From an uncultured Peptococcaceae bacterium (GTDB taxonomy: Bacteria; Bacillota; Desulfotomaculia; Desulfotomaculales; Desulfallaceae): a DNA stretch of 20,972 nt. Each line of letters opens with the position of its first letter. Position 1 is the stretch's first letter. Shown piece after piece: positions 14,509-20,972 of this stretch. The DNA is taken from the NCBI GenBank assembly GCA_913064925.1, contig CAJYBN010000026.1:1-20972 (forward strand). Direction: 5' to 3'. The notes beneath the pieces were generated by a model. The model saw nothing but the letters and a program-made list of their open reading frames with translations, made no database searches and was not told where the DNA came from. A program made the translations under genes and the position numbers.

Positions 14509-14961
14509 TTATTGTAATAAATCCTGCTTGTCATGCGGGCCGGGCCGGCGGGAATTTTTATTCTTCTTGCGGGTAAGGAAGGCGAGCAACAGGGCCAGGC
14601 TAGCTCCCAGCATATCCCGCAGCAGGTCATACGCGTCCGGGTGCCTGGTGGGGACAAAGTACTGGTGCGCCTCGTCGCTTATCCCGTAGAGCAGGCAGAG
14701 CAGCCAGGCCGTGAGGAAAGGCCGGGGCCGGGAGTTTTTACGCAGCGCCGCGTAATAAAGCAGAGCCAGAACGAAGTAAGCGGCCACATGGCCGGGGTTA
14801 AAGTTTTGCAGGAAGGGGAACAGCGCGTGCAGTTCGCCGCCCGTGCGCCCGGACAGGTAAAAAATGAAAAGCATCCAAAACAGGGCGGGTAGCCAGTAAA
14901 GCAACGCTTTGCACACTCCTTCGGGTTGTTTTTCCATGCCGCATATGTGGTATGATATCAT
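14509..14961 (-). CDS. VanZ-family membrane protein
   Basis: A 150-residue integral membrane protein with about four hydrophobic helices and the VanZ-like motif GISDEAHQYFVPTRHPDAYDLLRD (seen as DEAHQYF then DAYDLLRDMLG). VanZ gives low-level teicoplanin resistance in enterococci, but most relatives have no proven function. The start is uncertain: ATG at 14961 gives 150 residues, while ATG at 14937 (MEKQPEG) gives 142; neither has a good ribosome binding site. It lies upstream of thl on the same strand with a 52-nt gap, so it may be transcribed with it. The C-terminal tail is basic (KKNKNSRRPG), suggesting a cytosolic end. Confidence 0.85.
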   Translation of the reverse strand: MISYHICGMEKQPEGVCKALLYWLPALFWMLFIFYLSGRTGGELHALFPFLQNFNPGHVAAYFVLALLYYAALRKNSRPRPFLTAWLLCLLYGISDEAHQYFVPTRHPDAYDLLRDMLGASLALLLAFLTRKKNKNSRRPGPHDKQDLLQ

Positions 14962-15011
14962 ATAGGGCTATTTTTCCGTAAGACTATTGCGGGCGGGGAG
15001 GTTGTTTTCCT

Positions 15012-15491
15012 TTGCGGGTTGGGATAATAGTGCTGCTGACCTTGCTGGTGGATCAAGCTTCCAAATACGCCGTCAGTACATATATGGCACAGGGAGAATC
15101 CATACCGGTGCTGCCGCCGGTATTTTACCTTACCTACATTTTGAACCCGGGCGCGGCTTTCGGCATTCTGGCCAACCGCACTGCTTTTTTTATCGCTGTC
15201 GGGGTGCTGGTGGTAGGGGGCGTGCTGGTGGGGTACCGGTTTCTACCCCGGGAAAGGGTTTGGACGCGTTTGGCTTTGGGCCTGGTAGTGGGCGGTGCCC
15301 TGGGCAACCTCATCGACCGGGTGCGCCTGGGCCGGGTCATTGATTTTCTGGATTTTCGCGTCTGGCCGGTTTTTAACCTGGCGGATACCGCCATAGTTAC
15401 CGGCGCGCTGCTCTTGCTGCTGGACGTTTGGCGCGCCGGCAGCAAGGAAGACAAGGAAAAACAGGAGATGGATACCGGTGGAAAAAACTGA
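15012..15491 (+). CDS. lspA: Lipoprotein signal peptidase (signal peptidase II)
   Basis: A 159-residue, four-helix membrane aspartyl protease that cleaves the signal peptide of diacylglyceryl prolipoproteins. Family motifs are complete: DQASKY (14-19), NPGAAFGIL (45-53), GNLIDRVRLG (98-107), catalytic D111 in VIDFLDF and D125 in FNLADTAI. TTG at 15012 is the start; GGGGAGG (14995-15001) is about 10 nt upstream. Its end overlaps the start of rluD by 14 nt, the common lspA-rluD arrangement in Firmicutes. A possible extended -10 (TGGTATGAT, 14948-14956) lies upstream. Confidence 0.95.
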   Translation: MRVGIIVLLTLLVDQASKYAVSTYMAQGESIPVLPPVFYLTYILNPGAAFGILANRTAFFIAVGVLVVGGVLVGYRFLPRERVWTRLALGLVVGGALGNLIDRVRLGRVIDFLDFRVWPVFNLADTAIVTGALLLLLDVWRAGSKEDKEKQEMDTGGKN

Positions 15492-16452
15492 AACCTGCCG
15501 GGTGGGAGAAGAGGCGGCGGGAACCCGCCTGGACGTTTACGTGGCCGCCATAATACCGCACTTGAGCAGGTCGCAAGTGCAAAAGCTTATCGGCGACGGG
15601 CTGATCAGAGTGGGAGGAAAGGAGATCAAGGCCAATTATCGTTTAAAGGCGGGCGATGTGGTTATGGTTACCGTGCCCCCGCCCGTGCCGTTGGAAGTGC
15701 GCCCCCAGCCCATACCCCTGGATATATATTACGAAGACGGGGACGTAATTGTGATCAACAAGCCCAGGGGGATGGTGGTGCACCCGGCCGAGGGCAATTA
15801 TGAGGGTACGCTGGTGAACGCCCTGCTTTATCACTGCCGGGACCTGTCCGGTATCAACGGGGTGCTCCGGCCGGGCATCGTGCACCGCATCGACAAGGAC
15901 ACCTCGGGCTTGCTGGTAGCAGCCAAGAACGACCTGGCCCACCAGCGCTTGACCGAGCAGTTGAAAAAGCACAGCGTCACTCGTGGTTACCTGGCACTGG
16001 TGCACGGTGCGGTAAAAAACGAACGAGGAATGATAGATGCGCCCATCGGTCGAGATCCCGCCAACAGGCAAAAAATGGCGGTAACGGGTCACAGCGGCAA
16101 GCGGGCGGTGACTCGTTACCGGGTGCTGGGGCAATCGTCCAATTATGCCTTGCTGGAACTCCGCCTGGAAACGGGGCGCACTCACCAAATCAGGGTGCAT
16201 ATGTCCTTCATCGGCCACCCTTTGGTGGGGGACACCCGGTACGGCCCCGGGAAACCTCACTTCCGCCTGGATGGGCAGTTTCTCCATGCCTATTTGCTGG
16301 GGTTTGTCCACCCGCGCGACGGCAGGTACCTGGAGTTCAAGGCCCCGCTGCCCGGCCGGTTGCTGGCCGTGCTGCGGGAGCTGCGACTGGAGGGGTCACT
16401 TCAGCAGGTTTACGGCTTCCAGGAAAAGGGCGGTGAGACCCGCCGCCATTAG
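15478..16452 (+). CDS. rluD: RluD-family 23S rRNA pseudouridine synthase
   Basis: A 324-residue RluA/RluD family enzyme that isomerises uridines in 23S rRNA. An N-terminal S4 RNA-binding domain (about 12-60, GTRLDVYVAAIIPHLSRSQV) is followed by the synthase domain with catalytic D139 in HRIDKDTSGLLV, then RVLG...LLELRLETGRTHQIR and PLVGDTRYG. GTG at 15478 overlaps lspA by 14 nt, with AGGAGATG about 8 nt upstream, so translation is coupled. The family contains several paralogues with different sites; which uridine is modified cannot be read. Its last 57 bases overlap the convergent YtwI/DUF441 gene. Confidence 0.92.
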   Translation: MEKTETCRVGEEAAGTRLDVYVAAIIPHLSRSQVQKLIGDGLIRVGGKEIKANYRLKAGDVVMVTVPPPVPLEVRPQPIPLDIYYEDGDVIVINKPRGMVVHPAEGNYEGTLVNALLYHCRDLSGINGVLRPGIVHRIDKDTSGLLVAAKNDLAHQRLTEQLKKHSVTRGYLALVHGAVKNERGMIDAPIGRDPANRQKMAVTGHSGKRAVTRYRVLGQSSNYALLELRLETGRTHQIRVHMSFIGHPLVGDTRYGPGKPHFRLDGQFLHAYLLGFVHPRDGRYLEFKAPLPGRLLAVLRELRLEGSLQQVYGFQEKGGETRRH

Positions 16453-16848
16453 CGGGCCCACCGGAATGCCGCCCAGAAACACTATGCCGAAAACCGAACC
16501 CACCAGCAGACCGAAAATTATTTCGGGGTCAATTTGTAGCAGTTTTAACCCTTCACCGTTCAGGTGGGTCGCCAGCGCCCCCCCGAGAATGGCCAGGAGG
16601 CCCGGCAGCGAAATAAAGGTTTCCAGGATGTCCTTTTCTGTAATGCGCCCGGTGGCCACGGGCACGAGAATGGCCAGCAGCAAAAAGAGCAGGCCGAGTT
16701 CTAGATCCCTTTTTTCCAGCAAGGGGAAAACAAAATGCAGGTTGGCGAATTTCAAAATCAGCAATACGCAGGCGGCGGTGGCAATCAAGTTGGAACGGGC
16801 GACGATTCCCACCAGGAGCAAAGCCACAAGCAGGGGAACTCCGTTCAT
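16396..16848 (-). CDS. YeaL/YtwI (DUF441) family membrane protein
   Basis: A 150-residue, highly hydrophobic protein with four to five transmembrane helices. It shows the DUF441 pattern: a glycine-rich ALATHLNGEGLKLL segment, PEIIFGLLVGSVFGIVFLGGIPVGPLMAAGL, and a preceding VPVATGRITEKDILETF loop. Function is unknown for the family. ATG at 16848 has GAGAGG about 9 nt upstream. The last 57 bases lie opposite the end of rluD; both frames look genuine because both end in expected family C-termini. Confidence 0.9.
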   Translation of the reverse strand: MNGVPLLVALLLVGIVARSNLIATAACVLLILKFANLHFVFPLLEKRDLELGLLFLLLAILVPVATGRITEKDILETFISLPGLLAILGGALATHLNGEGLKLLQIDPEIIFGLLVGSVFGIVFLGGIPVGPLMAAGLTALFLEAVNLLK

Positions 16849-16922
16849 GGCCCGGAACCTCTCGTAAAGGAAAGTTTTAGTTAATATATGCCAAGCCTGC
16901 CCTGCGTATTACCGCTAACCGG

Positions 16923-17744
16923 TTACATGCCGGTGACTGACGTGCCGGTGACCAGCTGCAGCGTGTCGGCGCGCAGGCCCACCCGCAGCGCTTCCACCGC
17001 CAGCACTTCCTGGGGCGGTATGTTGCCCAGGTTGACGTCGGGCCCGAACTTGGTTATCAAATCCTGCTGCTGGGACTTCAAAGGCGCTTCCCAGATGATC
17101 AGGGACGGGTCGCCGATGTGGTCCAGCAAAATATGCATGTCGTCATCGGCCATCTTACCTTTTTCATCGTATAATCCCACGTTGATACCGCATTCCCTCC
17201 CCTCCAGAATGACCTTGAAGGCCCCTGCGCGCAGGTCTCTGGCCGCCTGCGCGGCCAAGGAACTTACCGAATCCCTGCCGCCGTTGTTTTTTTTACCCAC
17301 TTCCGTTAATATCCTAAAGCCCAGGTCGGCGGCCAGGTAAATCGCCCGTTCTCTCACCTCCTCGCTCATGCTGATGGTACCGTCGCTAATTTCCACGGCC
17401 GTAAAGCCCAGCGCTTTGCACTTGTGCAAAAACTCCTTTGCCTTTCCCTGCCACAGCGCCACCTCGAAAAAAGTTCCTCCCGGGTAAATGTCGATATCAT
17501 AAGCTAGCGCCATTTGAATTTTTTCTTCCAGGGTGCCCGCGGCGTATAACGCCGGGGTGCCGAATCCCAGCTTGATAAAATCGATGTGTTCGTGGTTGAT
17601 TTGCAGCAGGTCCCGGGTTTCCCCGATGCCCAAGCCCTTGTCGATGACCATGGTTAGGCCGTTGCTTCTGGGCTTGCTGGCCCGCCTGCCCAGCGGGTAC
17701 GACAGTATTTCCAGCCAGCCACTCCCGTTTCCCGGTACGAACAT
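16923..17744 (-). CDS. comA: Phosphosulfolactate synthase (ComA/YitD family)
   Basis: A 273-residue TIM-barrel protein. The family adds sulfite to phosphoenolpyruvate to give phosphosulfolactate, the first step of coenzyme M synthesis in archaea. In Bacillus the YitD homologue leads to 3-sulfolactate in spores. Family segments seen are TMVIDKGLG (31-39), DFIKLGFGT, YPGGTFFEVA, GFTAVEISDGTI, ILTEVGKKN with E148 and K151, and KVILEGRE. ATG at 17744 has GGAAAGGAG 8 nt upstream. The gene stands alone; no comB or comC lies in the window. A role in spore sulfolactate or a related sulfonate is inferred. The name ComA should not be confused with the competence regulator. Confidence 0.88.
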   Translation of the reverse strand: MFVPGNGSGWLEILSYPLGRRASKPRSNGLTMVIDKGLGIGETRDLLQINHEHIDFIKLGFGTPALYAAGTLEEKIQMALAYDIDIYPGGTFFEVALWQGKAKEFLHKCKALGFTAVEISDGTISMSEEVRERAIYLAADLGFRILTEVGKKNNGGRDSVSSLAAQAARDLRAGAFKVILEGRECGINVGLYDEKGKMADDDMHILLDHIGDPSLIIWEAPLKSQQQDLITKFGPDVNLGNIPPQEVLAVEALRVGLRADTLQLVTGTSVTGM

Positions 17745-17901
17745 AATATCAACTCCTTTCCCGTTGCTTGTTGTTTACCTGAATAGCGAATCAGGTCGTT
17801 CACCTCCTTGCATTTTCCAGCCGGGAAAGGAGTGGGTTGTGTACCTGATAAAAAATATTCATTTTTTTACTGGTTGGTTACCCGAAAAACCTGCCAAAAA
17901 A

Positions 17902-17945
17902 CGGTCATCCTTCGTATATGAAAGTGACCGGGGAAATTTCTCCGG
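17902..17945. promoter_or_regulatory. Two overlapping inverted repeats upstream of the SLH gene
   Basis: CGGTCA (17902-17907) and TGACCG (17925-17930) can form a hairpin, with inner pairs CTTC/GAAAG. The near-palindrome at 17928-17945 (CCGG, G, GAAATTTC, T, CCGG) shares three bases with it. The second arm ends 16 nt before the AAGGAGGAG site at 17961-17969. They could be alternative RNA folds or a protein operator; no known regulator is recognised. Confidence 0.45.
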
Positions 17946-17973
17946 CAAATTTAAATGAACAAGGAGGAGTGAT

Positions 17974-19020
17974 ATGGCTATGGACTGGAACAGGTTGAGG
18001 TGCTTGTTAGGCGCGGCGCTGGCGGTTGCGCTGTTTGCCGCGGCACTGTTGGCGCTGCCGGCTGACGCCGGAGCTCGGGGGAGGGAGAAAATCCCGCCGG
18101 GACAGGTGAAAAAGATGCAACTGAACATGATGATTGACGTCAGAGGGCACTGGGCCGCAGAGCCTATAACGGCCATGCAGAAACAGGGCATAATTAAAGG
18201 CTTTCCCGGGGGATACTTTTACCCGCAGCGGGAAGTTACCAAATACCAAGCGCTGGTGATGATCGTGCGCGCCCTGGGCCTGGAAGGCCAGGAACCCAGT
18301 GACGAAAGCGCCGGTTTGGTGGCCGACAGCGGCTGCCCCGACTGGGCCCGGGACAGCGTGGCTTTGGCCATTGACAAGGGTATCATCACGGAAGAAGAAT
18401 TGGCGGACATGGACGGCCGGGCACCGGCCGCCAGGTACGAGGCGGCCGTCTGGATCGGCCGGGCGCTGCCCGGCACAATAAGCGACGGTGAACCGCCCTT
18501 CGGCGATGCCGGGCAGATCCCCGCCTGGGCGAAGAAGTACGTGCGCTTCATGGCGGAAAACGGCATCATCACGGGGTACCAGGACAATTACTTCAGGCCC
18601 TGGCAAAAGGTAAGGAGAGCGGAAATGGCAGCCATGTTGTTCCGCTGCATGAACAGGTATTCCTTCAACCCCAAGTTTAGTTACCTGCGCGGAACGGTAG
18701 TGGAAGCAATGGACAGCGACCCGGCATTTTTAATCCTGGCGGATGGTGAGCGGGAGGTCATGGTCTTGGTGGCCGACGATGCGGCAATCTTCGTCGACGG
18801 TGAAGCCGCGGAACTGGCGGACGTGGAAAAGGGATACGCCGTGACCGTGATATTGGACTCCGCCCGCAGGGCCATCGTGGTATCTGCCCAATCGGACGGC
18901 GACGTTGACGAGGAAGAAGACGCCTCGGAGGTGAAGAAGCTGACCCCGGCGGACGGTGCCGGTGACGTGGCGGAAGGCCTGGATACCCTGGTGGTTGCGA
19001 GAAATGGTGCCAGGTGTTGA
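17974..19020 (+). CDS. Secreted SLH-domain protein, prematurely ended
   Basis: 348 residues. The signal peptide spans about 1-35 (hydrophobic 11-28, possible cleavage near ADAGA). Three SLH repeats follow: about 54-103 (IDVRGHWAAEPITAM ... GIIKGFPGGYFYP), a degenerate one at 117-166, and 176-228 (FGDAGQIPAWAKKYV ... GIITGYQDNYFRP). A small domain of about 60 residues (238-298) and an acidic linker come next, then the first residues of a SbsA/Big_5-type Ig-like domain (LTPADGAGDVAEGLDTLVV). The frame then runs into VARNGARC and TGA at 19018. The rest of the Ig-like domain and at least one more repeat should follow in an intact gene. The anchoring part is complete, so a shortened surface protein may still work. 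Confidence 0.85.
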   Translation: MAMDWNRLRCLLGAALAVALFAAALLALPADAGARGREKIPPGQVKKMQLNMMIDVRGHWAAEPITAMQKQGIIKGFPGGYFYPQREVTKYQALVMIVRALGLEGQEPSDESAGLVADSGCPDWARDSVALAIDKGIITEEELADMDGRAPAARYEAAVWIGRALPGTISDGEPPFGDAGQIPAWAKKYVRFMAENGIITGYQDNYFRPWQKVRRAEMAAMLFRCMNRYSFNPKFSYLRGTVVEAMDSDPAFLILADGEREVMVLVADDAAIFVDGEAAELADVEKGYAVTVILDSARRAIVVSAQSDGDVDEEEDASEVKKLTPADGAGDVAEGLDTLVVARNGARC

Positions 19021-19047
19021 AAGTTGAAAGTTGAATTTCAAAAGTAA

Positions 19048-19476
19048 GCAAAAGCCATTGGGGAATTCAAAACCGTTGCTGAAGACGAAGACGCCCCGGA
19101 GGTGGAGGAACTGAACCCTGATGATGGTTCCATGATTTACGGGGATGTAGAATCCATTACAGTGACTTTTGATAAGAACGTGCGCTGGGTGGATGAGGGC
19201 TCCGCCGACAACAGGGTTCTGGTGTTCAACCAGGCTGCCAATATCCTGGTAATCGTAGACGAAATAACCATTGATGATAATCAGCTGGTTGTGGAATTTG
19301 ACGGCCCGCTGCCCGAGGGAACATACACATACAGCGTAAACAACGAGGCAGGCATCATCGAGGACCTGGCGGGCAACGAATTCAACGGCAGCGGGGTGAA
19401 TGACTGGGAATTTGAAGTAAGGCAGGGAAGCAAAAGGGTTTATCATACGAAAGCAGGCTTAAACACACCCGGTTAA
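19048..19476 (+). pseudogene. Detached Ig-like (SbsA/Big_5) tail of the upstream SLH protein
   Basis: An open stretch of 142 codons in the same frame as the SLH gene, separated from it by TGA (19018-19020) and TAA (19045-19047). It begins AKAIGEFKTVAEDEDAPEV and carries an Ig-like domain (ELNPDDGSMIYGDVESITV, VTFDKNV, PLPEGTYTYSVNN, DLAGNEF). Its start DEDAPEVEELNPDDGS repeats the DEEEDASEVKKLTPADGA of the upstream gene, showing two tandem Ig-like units. There is no signal peptide; GTG 19102 is a poor start. Sequence between the stops (TTGAAAG repeated) resembles neither domain. The cause could be a deletion or a small insertion. The terminator follows normally. Confidence 0.75.
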
Positions 19477-19499
19477 TTAATGGCCGGGTGTGTTTTATT
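19461..19499 (+). terminator. Intrinsic terminator after the SLH/Ig-like region
   Basis: AAACACACCCGG (19461-19472) pairs with CCGGGTGTGTTT (19484-19495) through 12 bp, with an 11-nt loop, followed by a T-rich tail (TTTTATTT). The stop codon TAA (19474-19476) lies in the loop, as at 8253. Confidence 0.88.
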
Positions 19500-19526
19500 T
19501 GTACCGGGCTCTAGTCATTGACTACC

Positions 19527-19776
19527 CTAAAATAAACTCCGTAAATAAATAAAATAGAGTCGTTGTCCGAAAACGCTTTTTGTATAAGGTTGGATTAACA
19601 TTTGTGGAGGGTTTTGGAAGGTAATGTAAAAGTATCCACAGGGGCTTTCCCGCAACAGGCATATGCCGGCGATGGTGTTTGTCAGGTCACGGAAGTTAAT
19701 CCTTTCATGGGGGGCTATGCCGGAGAGTTCACGGACGGATTCGCCCCTGGCCCACTCAAGGAGAGACCTGGTATAA
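19527..19776 (-). pseudogene. Coding-like fragment without start codon
   Basis: On the minus strand the frame below the HEPN gene reads EVYTRSLLEWARGESVRELS then GIAPHERINFRDLTNTIAG and ICLLRESP, which looks like real helical protein, before drifting into low-complexity residues and a stop at 19527-19529. No ATG, GTG or TTG lies between the upstream stop and this segment. The family is not recognised. It may be the end of a gene lost when the toxin-antitoxin pair was inserted. The opposite strand (19602-19937) is also open and cannot be fully excluded as the source. Outside this fragment, the roughly 300 bases between the terminator and the HEPN stop hold nothing I can name. Confidence 0.35.
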
Positions 19777-19779
19777 ACT

Positions 19780-20205
19780 TCACTTCTTGTTTGCGAGGTA
19801 TTTTGTTATGTACTGGCAAAACAGTTCCAAGTCCCCTAATCTTGTCTGTAATATTTCATGTAGTTCCTGCACAGTTACCTTGTTATATTCATGTATTAAG
19901 CGGTTCCGGTAACCGGCCATTCCCGCAATTTGATTAGCAAAATCTGCCGGCAATATATCTTTTTCCTTTAACATAGTAATAACAGACCGGTAATCCTGGG
20001 GTATTCCTGCCCCGGATTTAACCAGTATATGCCGTCCTAAATCAAACAAGGCTTCCAAAGCCTTGCGCAACCTGTTTTCAGCAATATCCTGGGCATCTTC
20101 GTTCTTCTGAAATTCTTCTATTGGCACCTGGGCTAGTTTTTTTAACCTATTGAAAGAAGAATGAATGATCCCCAATTTTTCGGCTATCAACTGGTGATTA
20201 AACAA
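19780..20205 (-). CDS. hepT: HepT-like HEPN-domain RNase toxin
   Basis: A 141-residue all-helical HEPN protein (DUF86/HepT type). The RX4-6H nuclease motif is present as R100-N-R-L-I-H105-x-Y107 (RNRLIHEY), so the toxin appears catalytically intact. In known MntA/HepT pairs the antitoxin modifies this region with AMP. The start is TTG at 20205, 8 nt after GGAGGG, and overlaps the mntA stop by 8 nt, so the two are translationally coupled. The pair is clearly lower in GC than the neighbouring metabolic genes, which suggests acquisition by transfer. Confidence 0.87.
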   Translation of the reverse strand: MFNHQLIAEKLGIIHSSFNRLKKLAQVPIEEFQKNEDAQDIAENRLRKALEALFDLGRHILVKSGAGIPQDYRSVITMLKEKDILPADFANQIAGMAGYRNRLIHEYNKVTVQELHEILQTRLGDLELFCQYITKYLANKK

Positions 20206-20629
20206 ATAAATTTCCCTCCATTAACTCCTCACAAAACTCCCTGTGGGCGGCTTCCAGGTGATACTTATAATCAAGATACTCCCTGGTTACGTTATCTTCG
20301 AAATCTGTACGCAAATCATCATCCGTACAGTAAATAACTCTACTGGTGCTGATTACTTCAAAGCGCATGGGGAGTTTAACCGAGTGCAAAAATAACAAAT
20401 CTACTTCAAACGGTGCAAACACCTCGGACAACTTGGGATACAGCTCAATAAAACGCTGCACATTGCTTTTGGGTGGTTTGTTAAAAAGCAATGCCAGGTC
20501 AATGTCTCCAGGCTGAGCAATCTTTTCATCCAGGTATGAACCAAAAAGATAAACAGCAATAATGTCCGGTTCTTGTTTTAAAATCTCTATGAGTTTTTCT
20601 TGGTTGAATTGTTTTTTATTTTTTTGCAT
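20198..20629 (-). CDS. mntA: MntA-like nucleotidyltransferase antitoxin
   Basis: A 143-residue minimal nucleotidyltransferase. The motif GS-x10-D-x-D is seen as G30-S31 to D42-I-D44 (FGSYLDEKIAQPGDIDLALL), with the third carboxylate D77 in FEVDLLFL. In characterised pairs this enzyme AMPylates the HEPN toxin and neutralises it. It comes first in the two-gene unit, as usual. ATG at 20629 has a modest GGGG site about 6 nt upstream. A TATAAT on the minus strand (20660-20665) may be its -10 element. It is AT-rich relative to the rest of the window. Confidence 0.87.
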   Translation of the reverse strand: MQKNKKQFNQEKLIEILKQEPDIIAVYLFGSYLDEKIAQPGDIDLALLFNKPPKSNVQRFIELYPKLSEVFAPFEVDLLFLHSVKLPMRFEVISTSRVIYCTDDDLRTDFEDNVTREYLDYKYHLEAAHREFCEELMEGNLFV

Positions 20630-20639
20630 TTCAACCCCA

Positions 20640-20863
20640 CCCGAAAAAACCCTAAAGTAATTATACTAACTTTACCATTCCCTTACCATCTTTTTTGGCT
20701 CTTATCAACTGTTTAAATAGTATCGATTATTATCCACATGTTATCATGTAAATTTTACAAAAATGTTAATAATAAACAGAAATTATAAATTTAATTATTG
20801 TATGTTTCCCCGCAGTGTCAAACTCCCCGGTAAGTGTTTGGTTGTCCCGTCATTTTTCTTCAA
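20640..20863. other. AT-rich intergenic region next to the toxin-antitoxin pair
   Basis: It contains long A/T runs (for example 20740-20800) and then a GC-richer piece (20806-20850). No inverted repeats with a T-tract, no tRNA and no complete gene were seen. Composition suggests a boundary of acquired DNA, but no direct repeat or tRNA attachment site was found. Confidence 0.4.
20660..20665 (-). promoter_or_regulatory. Possible -10 element of the toxin-antitoxin operon
   Basis: A perfect TATAAT on the minus strand lies 31 nt upstream of the mntA start. The -35 at the right distance is poor (TGGTAA, 17-nt spacing), as expected for a weak or repressed toxin-antitoxin promoter. Confidence 0.4.
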
Positions 20864-20972
20864 TTGGGGGGATGTGTCGGGTTAGGTGTAAGAGAAAAAA
20901 TTGAAAATCATGTCTTTATCGAGTTAATGTATCATATCATCCTCTGTGGCGCATATTTCATGATAGGATATC
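20864..20972 (+). CDS. Possible 5' end of a gene leaving the window
   Basis: From TTG 20864 the frame is open to the end of the window and reads LGVREKIENHVFIELMYH then IILCGAYFMIGY, a charged stretch followed by a hydrophobic helix like the first membrane segment of a membrane protein. There is no good ribosome binding site for TTG 20864; ATG 20927 is an alternative. The evidence is only frame and residue pattern, so this is tentative. Confidence 0.25.
   Translation, partial: MGGCVGLGVREKIENHVFIELMYHIILCGAYFMIGY

Noticed and set aside
19018..19020. TGA in the SLH gene as selenocysteine or programmed read-through
   Set aside because: A second stop (TAA 19045-19047) follows 24 nt later in frame and no SECIS-like stem-loop is visible; S-layer proteins are not known selenoproteins.
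19602..19937. 111-codon plus-strand frame
   Set aside because: It overlaps the end of hepT on the other strand and has no convincing domain; the minus-strand fragment looks more protein-like, though this is not certain.
1..20972. CRISPR array, insertion sequence, tRNA, rRNA or replication origin
   Set aside because: No regularly spaced repeats, transposase motifs, cloverleaf or DnaA-box clusters were found on either strand by eye.

Overview
The window looks like part of a chromosome from an anaerobic, spore-forming Firmicute of the Desulfotomaculum/Pelotomaculum (Peptococcaceae) type. This is an inference. It rests on the GC-rich coding regions, strong GGAGG-type ribosome binding sites with frequent TTG and GTG starts, two S-layer-homology (SLH) proteins, a VanZ-like protein, a YtwI/DUF441 membrane protein, a bacterial ComA-type phosphosulfolactate synthase, and thiolase plus 3-hydroxyacyl-CoA dehydrogenase. 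No rRNA, tRNA, CRISPR array or intact transposase was seen.

Layout. 1-109: 3' end of a probable NUDIX gene. 149-3217: a folate unit with a consensus promoter, a structured leader ending in an intrinsic terminator, then pabA-pabB-pabC and a strong terminator. 3292-5611: a small protein, a metallophosphoesterase, a protein with two LIM-like CxxC...HxxC modules, and a small CxxC protein. 5652-9673: an aminotransferase, an SLH protein and a membrane-anchored metallophosphoesterase. 9794-11005: a DegT/StrS-family protein whose usual PLP lysine is replaced by glutamine. 11049-12036: small zinc-ribbon and membrane proteins and the remnant of an acyl-CoA dehydrogenase. 12060-14961 (minus strand): vanZ-like gene, thiolase, hbd and a free-standing AMP-binding C-terminal domain. 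15012-16848: lspA-rluD converging on a YtwI/DUF441 gene. 16923-17744: comA-like gene. 17974-19476: a second SLH protein, interrupted by two in-frame stops so that its Ig-like tail is detached. 19527-20629: a coding-like fragment, then an MNT/HEPN (mntA/hepT-type) toxin-antitoxin pair. 20640-20972: AT-rich DNA with a possible gene start running off the edge.

The most interesting signal is the pabA leader. Eight NAG triplets (GAG, UAG, GAG, CAG, GAG, GAG, AAG, GAG) occur at a nearly strict 5-nt period, two more GAGs follow, and then comes an intrinsic terminator. This is the architecture expected of a TRAP (MtrB) RNA target. It suggests tryptophan-responsive attenuation of the whole pab operon, and possibly a PabA that also serves as TrpG. 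Other leads are the lysine-less DegT protein, the decayed beta-oxidation cluster (ACAD remnant plus orphan AMP_C domain), the broken S-layer gene, and the paired-LIM-like protein.
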